DNA of 64,000 nt from Lepidurus packardi (GCA_023053545.1 JAKZAN010000006.1:6515001-6579000); one strand, 5' to 3'; counted from the first letter of the stretch, positions 35,475 through 54,800 are shown. Made by a program: numbers and translations. Notes: generated by a model not told the origin, from the letters alone.

Positions 35475-37684
35475 CTACGTTTTTCTAAAATAAGCGGAAG
35501 GTTTTGGCTTTATAACAATATTGCCTTTGGCTGTGTTAGCATTTTTATCAGCGGGAAGACCTTCGGATCTCATAATTCCTTTTGAAATTTTATCTTTGGG
35601 ATCTGGTCTGCAATATTTAGGATCTAATGTACTCGGTGCAGTGGACTCCCCACTAGGTCTCCGGTTAGCATTTGAAGACTAAGATGGAAAATAAAACAGA
35701 CAACGTGACGTGAACAGGAATTTCTTACCTCGGGCTTCCCGGCTTCGAGCGGGGTGGAAAAATAGGGATATCCTGTGGTTGACGGATTATCTGTCTCACA
35801 TTTCTTCCCGATGGTGAGATCATTGAGTTGCTTATTAAGCCACGTAATCACTGTAAATGAGAAAAACCACATCATTAGAGTGAATCTCGAGATTTGATTC
35901 ATTCGCTGTTATTACCATTATCATTGGTTTTCAACTGGGTGGCTTGCAGTTCAAGGGTAGTTTTCGTCTTTGTCAATTCTTCATTTAATTTGTGAGCTTC
36001 ATCAACTTTGAAATTATAATCATCTTCTACTCTCTTCAACAACTGCCGCAATTCGGTTAATTCGGCTTGGCGTTGTTGAAGCAACCGTTCTTGTTCCGTT
36101 GCTACGTTTCCATGCAACTTTACCTAAGAAACGAAACAGGGATTATTGCTTGTTCAGCGTACAAGATGTGGTCCCTACTTTGTCATTCAGCATGCGAAGC
36201 TGGCTTTGAAGTTTTTGTATAATTTCATTTGCTTTAAGTAACTCTTCCGACATGGTTTGAACGGCATTTTCTCGGCGTTTGATGGTGGAATCTCTCTGTT
36301 GTAACTGCTGCTCAAGCTGTATCCGTTGCTGGTGCGCTGATGTAAGTAGTTCTTGCTGCCTGGAGCACAAGGCATCTTTGTCTTTCGCTTCCTGTTGAAA
36401 AAGTAATATTTTCAATAGTTTTTTATACATTTATTTTAATGATTACTTCTTCCAATGACTTAAGGCGAGTTCTAAGTTGGTGTAGTGCTTTGTCCTTGTT
36501 CTGACATTCGGAATCCAGTACAGTCCCTTGTTGGCGTGTTAAGCTTAATTCTTGACGCAAATGAATGTTATCTTCTTCCGCAACGGAGAGTTGCTTTTCT
36601 TTGTCTCGGAGGTTATTTTCAAGAATGACCTTTCTTTCGAGCAGATCTTTCTGTTGGCTCTCAAGTGAAATAGCCCTTGTTTCCAGAGATTGTACGAGGG
36701 CTTTGTACCGGTCCTCCACCTCCTTTCGTTCTTGACGAATTCTAGATTGAAGATCTTCCTCAATATGCATGGCTTGCTCTTTCTTTGATTGCGATTCATC
36801 GTGCAACTTATCTTGCAAATTTCTTAGCTGCGCTTGCCATTCCCCTCGCATCTGTTCATACTCGGAATTCTTTTGGGATAAAAGGTTTTTGGAGCTCTCT
36901 AACTGCTGCTCAAATTGGAATACACGCTGTTGAAGATTCGCACTTAACTTTTCTTTTTCCTCCTAATAAAAAAGTTTTTTACACGAAGTTGTATAACAAG
37001 GTCGAACAGTTACCTTAAGAGAGCGATAACTCTCAGTAACGTGCTTTCTTAGTTGAATGTCTGAACCCTCCAATAGCTTTAAAGACAAATGGCATAAATG
37101 TTTGAAAGGATTTGTTTCCACAATTTCGAGGCAAGTCGGGCCAGTTTTCGTGGAAGAATTAACAGATTTCTTCATGATTAACAGGAATCTGAAATCGTAG
37201 GAAATAAAGAGGCTTCCTCAAAGAATCAAGTTGGATGTACTTCGGAGAATCAGAACTATCCTCAGCTGAACACCTTTCGAGAAGATTGACGAGCTTTGAA
37301 GGGAACACGGAGAAATCTACTAATAAACCTTGCTGAGATTTGAGCTGTGCAAAGTCTTCTTCGGTTATTTTCAAAGAATAAAAGAAAAAAGGATCTGTGT
37401 CATCTTTTACTTCTATGGTCAAATCCTTAAAAAAATAGGCTTCCATTAATAGCCAATTTGTATAAATTGGACTTTACTTTTCGACTTCCAGATCCTGGCA
37501 GTAAAGACCCATTTACGTCTACACACAGTCTTAGCACAATCTTTTGCTCTTCCAAGCCGTGCTGATACTGAACGGGAGTCAAATTGTTGTAGATTCTTTC
37601 CGAGTCTCTAGAAATGTTTGACATAACTGGGGAACTTCTAAAAGTTGGACTCTGCAAAAAATTAGACGTTGCTAATAAAGCCAT
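35475..37684 (-). CDS. SASS6: SAS-6 centriole cartwheel protein
   Basis: SAS-6 forms the nine-fold cartwheel hub that templates new centrioles. Exons 37684-37478, 37425-37241, 37188-37014, 36962-36447, 36391-36179, 36123-35916, 35850-35729 and 35678-35475 join in phase to 609 residues (human 657). The globular head contains DLTIEVKDDTDPFFFYSL, EEDFAQLKSQQGLLVDFSVF, PSKLVNLLERC and the PISA-region block EIVETNPFKHLCHLSLKLLE, all nearly as in vertebrates. A coiled coil of about 330 residues follows (RGEWQAQLRNLQDKL, EELLKANEIIQKLQSQLRML). Then comes the conserved VITWLNKQLND and a disordered tail ending KPKPSAYFRKT. The start chosen is the first ATG; about 25 residues precede the conserved part. 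Confidence 0.96.
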
Positions 37685-38354
37685 TTCATAGGATTTCTCT
37701 TCTATTTCACGACTCAAAATAAACACAACTATCTAAACCGCCATTGTGCTCCAATATTTCCCGCCAACTAAATGACCAGGTAAACATGCGAACGTGCCCT
37801 CTAGGAACTTATTTGGAACCGGGAGATTTGAAAGTATTGCAATTTTTTTTCATAGGTTTATCGAGTCGAGGTGACAGAAGATTTTATTATGCGTAACATT
37901 TCTCAATATAAAACCTTTAAAGAATTGTCTAGATAAGATATAATCGACAAAATTCCTTATTAACTTTTTGTATGTCCATAAAAAAAGAAACAGTTCCACC
38001 GAACAACCTCTTATCACTAGGTAACGCACAACTGCTCACCAGTCTAAATATAGCAGCTTAGCTTTTTACAAAACCATTTTCATGGAGCACAAAAGAGAAA
38101 ATATTAAAAACAGTTGGAACATTATACAACATTTTTTCGGCTAAGTTTCAAGTGCGTGTTTGCCTCCACCCTCGAGGTAATGAGTTCACAGAATACGTTT
38201 TTATTTATATAGCATTGCAGAGCACAATTGACGTCCCAGGTTCATTTGCCCGCCCAAATTACGAGTTCCACACATTCAAGTGTCCAGTTCATTTGTAGAA
38301 TCTCCCATAGGTGTACACACACATAATCTCAAGGAACATGATCTCGCCTCATAC
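37685..38354. other. Intergenic between SAS-6 start and Su(H) stop
   Basis: About 670 bases that should contain the SAS-6 promoter and Su(H) 3' UTR. Nothing else was recognised. Confidence 0.55.
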
Positions 38355-44475
<6,121 letters not shown>

Positions 44476-46711
44476 TGACTGTCAAAAAACTGAATTTTCT
44501 TTGTAACTAAGATTTGCGCATTTTTTTCTTAAAATACTAGTCGGTTTTCGAGAAAAATTCGCTGGCTGACCTTTGACTTCACTCGCTAGGAAGCCCTAAC
44601 TCTCTCTCTGTCTCTCGCTGCTCTTTTTTGCCTTTTCCGCTCTTCTCTGAGCAGGACTTGGAGCGAACAGACTCTCCAGTTGCCCGATTTGGAGTATCCA
44701 ATAAGGATCCAACAAGGGTGGGAATTGAAGGTGGGGCGTCTCCGACATCGGCGACGTCGTGGACGCCGTCAGGTGCAGCGGTTCCCAGGCCTCAGCTCTC
44801 GCTTTCTCTCCCTGCTGCCACATCGACGTTTTCCGCAGCAACGAATAAGAAAACTGGGTGCCAAGCATGTGCGAAATAACATTCCCTCCAGTGGCACATT
44901 AAAGCTGTGGAGAGAGACCATACGATATATACGTTCAAGTTTCCTTTGCATCCCCAGGATACACACATGACGGCTAAACTGATCCCTGCCACCACACAGT
45001 ATGACAAGAAGAATATCTTCCAAATCTTACCATGTACATTTTTACGGAAAAATTTTCGAGTTCCCAGGGATAGCTTAAGGTAAAAAGCTAAATCCCCAAA
45101 TGGCTTAGTTTGCCAAATATTGATTATACCTGTTTCTTTTTTTTCTTAAAACGCAGACAAACAACGATGGTTTGCATGGCGTCATTTTCATAAGCTTCTA
45201 CAGAGAGGAATATTTCGAATGTTTTGGGTTCGTTGTGCGCCGCGTTGTGCGAAAGAGCTTTCTTCCCATTTTGCGAACGCTTTGTTCCTTTTCGAACTTT
45301 TCCTCTTTTATTTACCATTAGGAATGCGTTCTTTTAGGCTAAGCTTGAAAGAACGCTAATCCAGTCCTACCGCTAAATAATTCCAAGAAACTGTACGTAT
45401 ATCTATGTACTGTATCTGGACTGCTATTAATGCAAATTGGAAAGTACACAGTTTCCTAATCAGTAAAGAAAGGGGTCGATTAAGGAACCGAATTGTGAAA
45501 ATTAAGATATGACGACTCTGCAGATAAGAAGACGCAAAAAACTGGATTTTTACTGACTTGGACACGACATGTTTGGTTTCAACATAATTAGTTTCACCTA
45601 CTTCAATAGCCACGAAGCTCTCCCTCTACTTAACTAAGGTCCAGAACTCAAGACTGACGTTTCCTGTCAGTGGATGGTTGATGTCTCCTTCTCCGAACCA
45701 GTTTGAATGAATACAAAAAACTAGCTTGCCAATCTGCATAAAAACACCCACAACTAACGTTTCAGAAGTTCACGCTTGTTTTTATACCTATTTGGAAAAG
45801 ATAGTTCTTGAGCAGTGCATCAGCACCTCCACAGCACCGACTCACTGAAAATGTTCTGGGTTCTGGGCGAGGCGACGGTCCACTTTCGAAAAGCAAAGCC
45901 CTATTAGGAACCCTCCTAAAAACCTCAAAGACTTCACCTTTCACCCCTTTGCCAGCAGAGCTTCCTTGAGTAAAGTTCCACAGCAGCAGCTCTTTTTAAA
46001 AACGGTTACACGGCGTCCCGTTCTCGTGGGAAAGAATCCCGGGCCCTGGGAAACTGGGTTCCTTTTAGAGGACGCCAACATCCGACCCTGCAGGGGGTAG
46101 ACAATAAGGGGAAACCTATCTTGCTGCTGCAAGTCTGGTTATGGGCTGCGAGGACACTTTATTTATACTTGGTCGACAAAAAGCGTAGAGTAGAGCTTAC
46201 GAAATCGACATTGGACCTCCTAATTTCCCCCCAAAAAACGATGCTAAACTTTTTTTCGACGTTCTGCTTCTACCATTATCATAAAATCTCATTAATCATT
46301 AGTCTCGCATATTAAATGCAAAAGGTGACAGGTATTAAAAAAAAAAACTTAAAAAAGGAAAAAAAGGGAGTCACAGTTTCATGAATGACGTCACACACAT
46401 ATATTGTGGGATTCCATGTCTTGTGTGAAGCATGAATGACCGCCGTTTCGGTAGTAATGCTTCCACATCCTCAAACGGGGCAGGCCAAAACAACACTTCT
46501 GTTTCGGATGTGCTGATTGAGAGATAAGATGCAAGGACACCGACCCCTTTTTTGTCACGTCCACTAAGTCCCGCACGAATTAAACAAGACCTTGCGTGGG
46601 AAGATCCCTTGATGCTCATTCACAATAAAACAGTCAGGGAGCAAATTTTTTTTAAAAAAAATTTAAACTCGTTACTTAAGCTCAAAACCTGCCGGATCAT
46701 TGGTATTGTAA

Positions 46712-46742
46712 TGGTTCTATCAAACTTAGTATAATAGAACCA
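46712..46742. repeat. Perfect 9-base inverted repeat
   Basis: TGGTTCTAT at 46712-46720 faces ATAGAACCA at 46734-46742 with a 13-base loop. A related half (CTGGTTCCATTACCAGG) lies just to the right and can also fold. No function is evident. Confidence 0.7.
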
Positions 46743-49250
46743 CTTACTAAGTCCCTGGTTCCATTACCAGGTAAAACTAAGCCCTTAATTACCCAAGTAT
46801 CATGCGGACTCCGAGCACTGGGCGGCAGGTGATCCATTGGCAAAGCGTCGGGCATCTTTCAGATACTGAACGACCCAAAATTTCACTCCCCTATTTTTGT
46901 TTTGTCACGGAAGTTTTGCTATTCTTTACTTTTGTAACCAATAATCACTACACAATTTCACAATTATCCTTGTGCTAATACACAACCAACTTCTTGCGTT
47001 TCAAGAAAATTAATAAGCGCAAGCTACACGATAAAATGGTATTTCACGCAAAGAGTTTCCGTTCCCAAACAATCGCCGTACACCTGGAGCAACTGTGTTC
47101 GCTGTACTAAGGACCGACGCCGGCGACGCAGGCGTCTCAACTGACATGCAACTAGCGACCCAGCGTCAAGTCCACTCCATACACAACCAGTAGCACCAAC
47201 CATACGGCTATGCCATCATGAACCATCCTACAGTTACCACACGTGAGAGACCCACCCTTTTCTTCCCATTACGTTAGGAAGGATGTTCGTGGTTCAATTT
47301 CCTAGGGGTATAAAGTGACTCTTGTTTCCTCCCCCTCACAATTAGACTATAGAAAACCAATCTATAGTCCCATAGTACGTACCAACATGCCTTTATAACG
47401 CTGAAGCTACGTTCCTAAGTCTGCCCAATTGCCGCATTACAGTTAACCCATTCATAAGCAAATTTGAATCGGAGGAGGCACTGTAGCTATAAAACGCAAT
47501 ACCGACCAAAAAGCCTATGTTCCAACTTTTTTCCCACGTGTTCGCATGTTCTCACGGACTTTGGTTGTGGTAGCGTAACTTGGCCTCGTTTGTGTTCATT
47601 CGAGGACGTCCATCATGTCATCATCAGCACTATTAGAGGTATAGGATCATCAATTCAAGAGTCGGACTGTTTTTTATTATTATTATTATTTTAAGAAAAA
47701 TTTTCCCAACAATCTTTTCCATAAGCTGCTACGCTACTTGATCTTCTAAACATCACCGCTTTCGCATCTTATATAATCTCAGAGAGAAAAAATTAAGTCA
47801 AGACACCTTACGAGTCGTGACATCCAGCTTTCGCTTTGCATGAATTTTCGTAAAAAATAATAAGTAAACAAAAATACATAAAGAAACACACATTTACAAA
47901 ATCCACTTGACAGGAGTAAACTGAAAGAGGAAAGTACAAAAAATAGTGCAAAACAGACACTGGCGACATTTCTGTCACAACATTTTCGTCATATTACAAT
48001 AAATACGTCATTTGATCATTAACATGTCAAAAACAGCCGCCGCCGGTGCGATCTACACTGAAATTCTCTGTTGCAACATTTCCTATGGAAATCTACGTGA
48101 GTGTTGTGTATAGGTATAATGTGTGCGGTTGTGGTTGGAAGGGATTGTGAAATTCCCTAACTATACCCATCTGAAACGCTTTTTGATCCTTTCCACAAAT
48201 CTCATTTGTTGATCAGATTCCGATTTTTACTCTAAAAATGGCTCCCAAATCTCCCTATCGACCTTATTTAGCTTTCGTCCATGATCTGCGTAGTCTTAGT
48301 ATATAGGGGTGCACGTACCCTTCAGTGAGCAAGTACAGTTCTGGGGTCTGTCAATGAAACTTCCCCAAAGGACGAAAGGTAAAGGCAAAGTCCGGTGTGA
48401 GACTTCCGTTTTCCGCTATTCCCACGTTCCGAACCAACACCAGTGAGACGTGTGCCTTTTGCTCCTCACCGGACTACCTCTGCTTGCACTGTGAGAACCT
48501 TGGGAGTCGCATCCTATGTTAGCCACCCTATATTCATTACCTCCCCTCCCACCATTCCACAATAGTGAGCGAGAGAGAGGAGAGGAGAGCCAAACCAGAA
48601 ATACCTATGGGCAACCCCCATCTTCAAACAGCCCCAGGTATGGCCTACGGGGTCTTTTACCACCCCATTTTTAACACCATCATACTTGACTGCTGACTAC
48701 ACGACATTACTATAGTATAACAACGGTGGGTGCGTCTCAATCCCTTTTTTCCCACGAAATTTTTTGTCTTTTTGCCCATGAATGCGCTTCTGGTTGAACC
48801 CAAAGGGGTCGGTTCCCTTTGCCATTCATTCAGACGGGAGCATCTCAAGTCTTCTACATAAAAAATATCTGGCTACTTGACACTGGAGATATGTAAGGAA
48901 GTGGCTGCACTTCCGTTTTTATTAAGGGAATCGTGAACTGTTACGGATGGGCAGTGTTAGGGCTGGGAGAATGGCGCAATAAAAGAGCTGAGAGTTGCTT
49001 GTTTACAATGACTTGGGCAATTACGTCTTGGGAGAGCTCTCGTCGCAGGCACAACAACCAAAAAATACAGAGTTGGAAAGCGGGATTAATGTTGCGGATG
49101 GTTACATAAGCAAATTGGCGAGATTTCCGTCAAAAAACATACCGCAGTAACAGAAAAGATTCACACCTTACAATAGGATGCTTTCGTCACAGAACATAAC
49201 TGTAAAAGGATAGAGTAGGGAAAAGTCAAGGAGCTCATCTTCCTGTTACA

Positions 49251-49279
49251 GGCAGCACCGCAAGATCAAAGGTGCTGCC
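49251..49279. repeat. GC-rich hairpin, 9-base stem
   Basis: GGCAGCACC at 49251-49259 pairs with GGTGCTGCC at 49271-49279 across an 11-base loop. It is not followed by a T run. The role is unknown. Confidence 0.75.
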
Positions 49280-49836
49280 CCAGCCGTCTTGACCTGTGCC
49301 GACTCAGTCACACGCTACGGAGCGTCACCTGTTTTTCGTGATTTGTCAACGCGCACCTCCTTTTTCTTTAATATTTTTTCAGAGCGAAAGGTGACGTTTG
49401 AAAAGGGGTTTTTAAATTCTCTTTAATTTGCCACTTTCTCTCTCCAATCAAAATGCATAAGTGCTGTAGGCTCACAAATAAAGGACAATTTCTATTCCCA
49501 GTTACTAAAGCTAGTCTGTCAGGAATCCGAAAGCGTGGGAATCGGGTTGCTCGCTATAAAATAATATAATTGGTATAACAACCTAAATGTGTCTCATAGG
49601 ACCGAGTTAGCATGCCTAATGCTTTCCAATATACTCCACTCCACATATAATTTCACTCCAATATACGAGACAGTTATACTCCGCCTCAGAAGCATTGGCT
49701 TGCCAATTCCCTTGAATACCAACCACATTACTGAATCGCAGCGAAAAAAAGGAGAAAACTCTCGGCGAGACCAATTTGACAATTACCTACAGTATAACTT
49801 TCATGCAAAACTGGGATTCTAACTTTCATTCTAACC

Positions 49837-50243
49837 AACAATGAAATTGGGCATCCAACTATAGTGCTTCAACAACCTATTGCATAAGCCAGGTTCCAAA
49901 CGGCAACAATGAAATGATGCGTCCAACTGGAGCGCTTCAACAAGGTATCGCATAGGACAGGTTAAACAAGCCTCATATCGATAGTTTACAACAACTAAAT
50001 TGCGCGACTAACTATAGTGCTTCAATAACCTATTGCACAAGCCAGGTTACCAACTGCAACAACGATATGGTGCGTCCAGCTGGAGTGCTTCAACAAAGTA
50101 TCGCGTACGACAGGTTAAGCAAACCTACCGATAGTTTACAACAGCGTTAAGCAAACCTAGGTTAAGCAAACCTACCGATAGTTTACAACAATGGAATTCT
50201 GCGTCAACTGAAGTGCTTCTACAATATATCTATTGTATCGCGT
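49837..50243. repeat. Dimeric tandem repeat (A/B subunits, period about 153)
   Basis: Two related subunits alternate: A (49837-49903, 49989-50057) and B (49904-49988, 50058-50139), followed by a short partial copy (50140-50186) and a decayed subunit (50187-50243). Each begins CAACAA and contains a TCCAACT..AGTGCTTCAA core then a TAT-GC patch and CAGGTT. B copies end in ACC/TATCGATAGTTTACA. A resembles A and B resembles B more than their neighbours do, the pattern of a higher-order satellite. Confidence 0.8.
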
Positions 50244-51705
50244 CGCTCAAGCCAACAAAGATCCAGACTAGTATCTTAGGATGAGAACTAACCAGTCTGG
50301 CGAATGTAAAACCTAGTTTGGCATGAGAGCATTCCGAATTTAGTCTTATAGCTCATTATACATTTAAAGGACCAATCGATTAAGATCCATCATGAATTTG
50401 CCTATGGACTGGAATAAGGCAAAAGGCCCTGTAGATATTACTGCGACGGATCCAAAACCCGGGAGCTTATGGATGCTTTCCCACGTCCGAGAAATGCATA
50501 ATAGAAAACGCATTCTTCCCCCAATATCGGTACGCCATGGGTTCATTCCTGAGCACTGGCGATGTCCAGCTCTACCTCCAATACTGTCTCCCAAACTTGG
50601 GTGGAAGAGCTAACATATCTACCATAAATGTAGCGTTTTCATGCTCAAGAGCGTGTGTCGCCTTCAATGGCCTTTTATGACTACCCAGCCTTGTCGCTCC
50701 GGCATGGGTTCACACGATGGCAGTCACCTATCTCCCTAATACCCAAACTAGAACTGCTAGTGTCTATTCTCTATGCTGCTGGTTGTGTCCCTCCACACCT
50801 GTGCATATTAGTCATATTAAAGTACCTAGTTCATCCCGTATGCCCAATTGAACAGGTAAACGAGCATGGGAATGCGAAACTCTCACGCTAGCTAGGAATT
50901 ATAGCCCTAAACCAAGATGAAAGTGTAACTCTTGAAAAACTTAAAAACGTTATGCTCCTATAAGGAAAATTCCGTGTCCGGTTTCTTTCACTCGCAATGA
51001 AGCTTTTAACCTGTCGCGGGGAGCTTCTAATACTCCTGCATGCTACCAAAATCGTAATAAGGAATGGTCCAAAAGAAGTACTGATGCAATATGAAATGTG
51101 GATTATCTAAGTATCGGTCTGCACAAAAGAACTTACAAACAAGTTTGGTTCATTTTTGTAGGAAAGGACAATTCACTTCTTTACTGTTCTTTTACTGCGA
51201 GTCATTGAACGAAGTGACTCAATAACGGGACACGTTCAATACAAATTCCGCGGAATTGCTTTGTACTCGAAGTCACGTGACAATGACTTGAGGCTACGAG
51301 CAATGGCGAAAACCTTCACTTTATTACGGAGTTAATCCTTAAAACATTTTACATGAACCACTAGTAGATTTCGGTTTAGTATTGGAGAACTATAAGAGTT
51401 GGCTTACCTCCATATAAGCTTCGCTATTCATCTTTGGAATTGAATCACAGGCAAATTCCGAAGCTTTTTCACTAGTTCGAGTTAGTTGTTCTTTAAATTT
51501 ACTAATATTGCACACCGAAGAATAGGCTCGCCAATAAGGGAGCTTGTGTAACGAATAGTAACGTTTTGGAGGAGTAAAACTAATCTGTTAACATCAGTCA
51601 AATAGGTTTCTCACAGCAAAAACGCCATGAAATGCGGAGCTGTGGCCGTTCCGGAATTGCTACTTGTCCACAACCGCCATCGCGATGATCGGTGGGAAGG
51701 TAACA

Positions 51706-51830
51706 CCACAGGTATTACCCAAAGGAACTTGCGGGAACTTACGTGCATAAGCTTTTGACCGGCGACTCCCGCAGATAGGAACGCCTTGAAGCTCAGCGAT
51801 TGGTGCTGAAATACCTGTGGATAGTCCCGC
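51706..51830. repeat. Two interleaved inverted repeats
   Basis: CCACAGGTATT (51706-51716) is the complement of AATACCTGTGG (51810-51820), and TTGCGGGA (about 51726-51733) is the complement of TCCCGCAA (about 51823-51830). The order is arm 1, arm 2, arm 1', arm 2', so the stems would cross (pseudoknot topology) if transcribed. Confidence 0.55.
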
Positions 51831-54800
51831 AACCAAAGTTTTCTTCAGCCTCCTGGCTTGAACAAACCAACTGGGAAACCGGCTGACACATTAAAAAAGC
51901 ACCTGCAACTCGAACAATCGCACGTGCTATCATGCACAGAAGCTAGCCTAAGAAATTGTTCCACCTAGTCGCGTCCCAAAGTGCCTATTTAATGACCCCT
52001 CCATGAAAACTCGCAATATCCCAGCAAGTTTCCTCAAAGTTTTCGAAAAGCCCTTGACTCAACTTGCAAGTCTAAAAAGTCATTACTAAAAACTTTGCGT
52101 TGCTTAATCGATGTAAACCAGGAAACAACTGAAGGCTTTCCCAAGCTTTACAAATGAAGAGTTGCAACAATATTTCCAAGTTTATGAACGACGAGTCAAC
52201 AACAACGATCTAAACACAACGGCGGCCCTGGGTTTCCACAGGATGACGCTGACACATTGAACCTTCTCTTAGAAATTTTGTTAACCAGTGTATCGCAACT
52301 GCAACAGTATACCTTCTGCTAATAGTATATGCAACTATAAGTCATTAATAAGCATACAGTCATAACAAGACACCAGTGACCAAGCTTTTCCACGGCACAT
52401 TAGCAAACCGCAAATGGCAATACAAGGAAAAATCGCAGACAAAACAAGTGAATGCTCTTTTCTGTCATTTCAACGCATTTGCCAATATCTATAACTGTGT
52501 TTCCAAAAACTTCTGAAGTTTTTGCTTTAATGAATAAACTGTTTGTTTTCATTAAGAAGTATTTGTTTCAATAAACCAAAAGTATACAAAACGTGACGGG
52601 ATTTGCGGTACAGTGTTATCCATTAGACCTACCTCGTGATGTATTATTATTTGTTCCTTACAAAAATCGTTAAGACCCACCGCAATTGTTACCATAATGC
52701 ACCAAAGAGGCTGTACCCAAACACCACCACCACAGACCTAAGAGCATGAGATACCAAAAAGGGTCCCAATGGTTTCGTCGGGATCCTGGGAACGACTCTG
52801 TTTGCGTCCTCACACAGGCTTTAATTCCGACTTCCGGACATCTAAGCCCAAGCGTGAGGATCAGGCGGGGCCTTTTTCGCATATACAGTTCGTTTATATA
52901 TCGTTATACCCCTACTTCGGACTGAAAAGCGCCCCGCACAGCGACGAGAATAGCTTGTCCTAAGAAGGAAACCCTTATACCCCATTGTTGGCCCGTACAC
53001 TGAACCTAAAAACACTTACAAAAATCCTATTGCGTGTCGTATGCTTTTCTTGTAATGCTTGATATAGCCCATCTACAATAATGGCGTCCTGGTAAATTAC
53101 GGTTTTTTATGACTGGGTACTCAATCTAGTGTACGCCGGCACGTATGTGGGAATTTCGGTACCAGAATGAGAACAGGTGAAGTAAAAAAAGAAATGAGTA
53201 CCGCTAGGATAGTAAGTCTAGTCTGAATGCACAATTCTGCGAATTACAAGCTTAAGCTACACAGGGCTACTTTTCTCTTCTAAACGCAAGAATCAAACTC
53301 CACCATCGACACAGGCTGACACCGTGTGGGAATCCACAATCCAGCTATCCTCTAAACGACGACTGTTTATACTTGGACGTCCAAGACGTCTTTTTACCAC
53401 GAAATTCAACAGTTATTCCTTTAGAATCACAGTTTACAGGGCTAGACAATTAGAGACGAATGCTGGTGAAAAGCGTTAGGATAAAACTCACCATTAGATG
53501 CATGGTTAAACCCAGAGGTAAGTGTCACTGCTGCTCCAAATCAATTAGCTAGAAACTCATTGCTTACGAAACGGTTGCCATCAAACTCGAGACTGAGACC
53601 CCAATTCTATCTTGACTATTCAAAGGGCACGAGCGCGTTTGCGGGTATAGTCACAAACGGCTCGTGCATGCTGCCCTTTGCCGTGTTCCATCACAATGCT
53701 TCAATTCACCCTCGTATATGTGTGCCCCGTACTCCCCCTCGTTATGCATCTAAGCAGCTGCCCGAGACCACCAAAGGCAGGTGTGATTAGGTCGAGTTGG
53801 AGCAAGCGAGACATACAGAAGGATGTCTTTGATTCGGCAACAGCTAAAATTTTGTCCGTTACACATATTTCCAATTCAACTGAACTTTCAAAAGCTCCAC
53901 TTCCAGATGAATTCCCTACCACATGGCGGAGACCTGAAACAATGTGAAATTGGCGAGCAAGAGACAATTTTTCACCAATAACGACGCCGGGGTACCACTT
54001 GAGTATCATTACCCGGGCCGAAAAGGTTGAACGTAACTGATTGATTATGGGTTCGAAAGCAACAAGACCTAGGTTATCAGAGAGTGCACATTAGTGCATT
54101 TATCGAAGTAATTCGCGTTTATATCCCTGCTGTTGCACTGAAATGGGCGAGTGGGAGGTCAGGAGAATTCCATTAACGGCTTGGTAAATGCCGAACAAGT
54201 TGGGACGGGCCAACATGTTGTTCATACGCTGTTCGAAAGGAAAGAAAGAGCCTTTATTGTAGTTGCGTTCGGCTTCTTGTATGTAAACAGTGCAATGAGC
54301 AGATAAGGTAATAAACGCTTCATTCCTATACAGTAAAACCGCCGACGATAAGATCTAGAATGGGAAACCACCTGCTATGTCTGATACGATCCAGTAATAC
54401 TCGGTTGTGCAGTTGAACTCATCGGACAGAAGTCATTCGACAGATTTTGTTATTGTCACTGCAATGACGAAATGTTTAAAGTTTTTTCAAGCTCTTCTTT
54501 TGTATGACGGTTCTGTATTCCGAACATTTTATTCCCTAACCAAAAAACAGGAAGAGAAAACTTTAAGCTTGGGGGATATGTCTGTGATTGTGGAAAAACA
54601 AAGAAAGCTGGCAATACGGACACATGACTTTCCTTGTTAGGTTTACTAGCACGTTTACCTGGGTAATTGCTATGCACGGCCCATCAGTTACCTGACTTTA
54701 CACCGGTATTCGCCTGTTTTTATCCTAGCTTACAGGCCAAAACTAAGTATACAACATGCATTACTGTAGTTAAAGATACTTCGCTCATGCTATCCCAGCC

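Larger units (their letters stand above)
46025..50485. promoter_or_regulatory. Cluster of seven exact CSL (Su(H)) sites
   Basis: CGTGGGAA occurs at 46025, 46595 and 49534, and its complement TTCCCACG at 47531, 48419, 48749 and 50478. Relaxed YGTGRGAA matches are at 47549, 48490, 51608, 53146 and 53325. The pair 47531/47549 is in the same orientation with a 10-base gap. By chance, one exact 8-mer on either strand is expected about once per 33 kb at even base composition. Placement next to the gene for the binding protein suggests an autoregulatory or Notch-responsive element. Confidence 0.45.

Noticed and set aside
45124-45318. Lys-rich 64-codon minus-strand frame starting MVNKRGKVRKGTK upstream of Su(H)
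   Set aside because: It begins with ATG and ends near a possible donor, but no downstream exon or family resemblance was found. It is kept as a weak candidate only.
46840-46910. Possible tRNA-like A box near GTGATCCATTGGCAAAGCG
   Set aside because: There is no B box at the proper distance and no pairing acceptor arms.
50364-50891. Open frames of 73-78 codons in the desert
   Set aside because: Isolated, both strands, no family resemblance and no splice partners.
53560-54009. Overlapping open frames on both strands (76, 89 and 102 codons)
   Set aside because: No recognised motif, no matching neighbouring exons, and both strands are open equally, which suggests base composition rather than coding.
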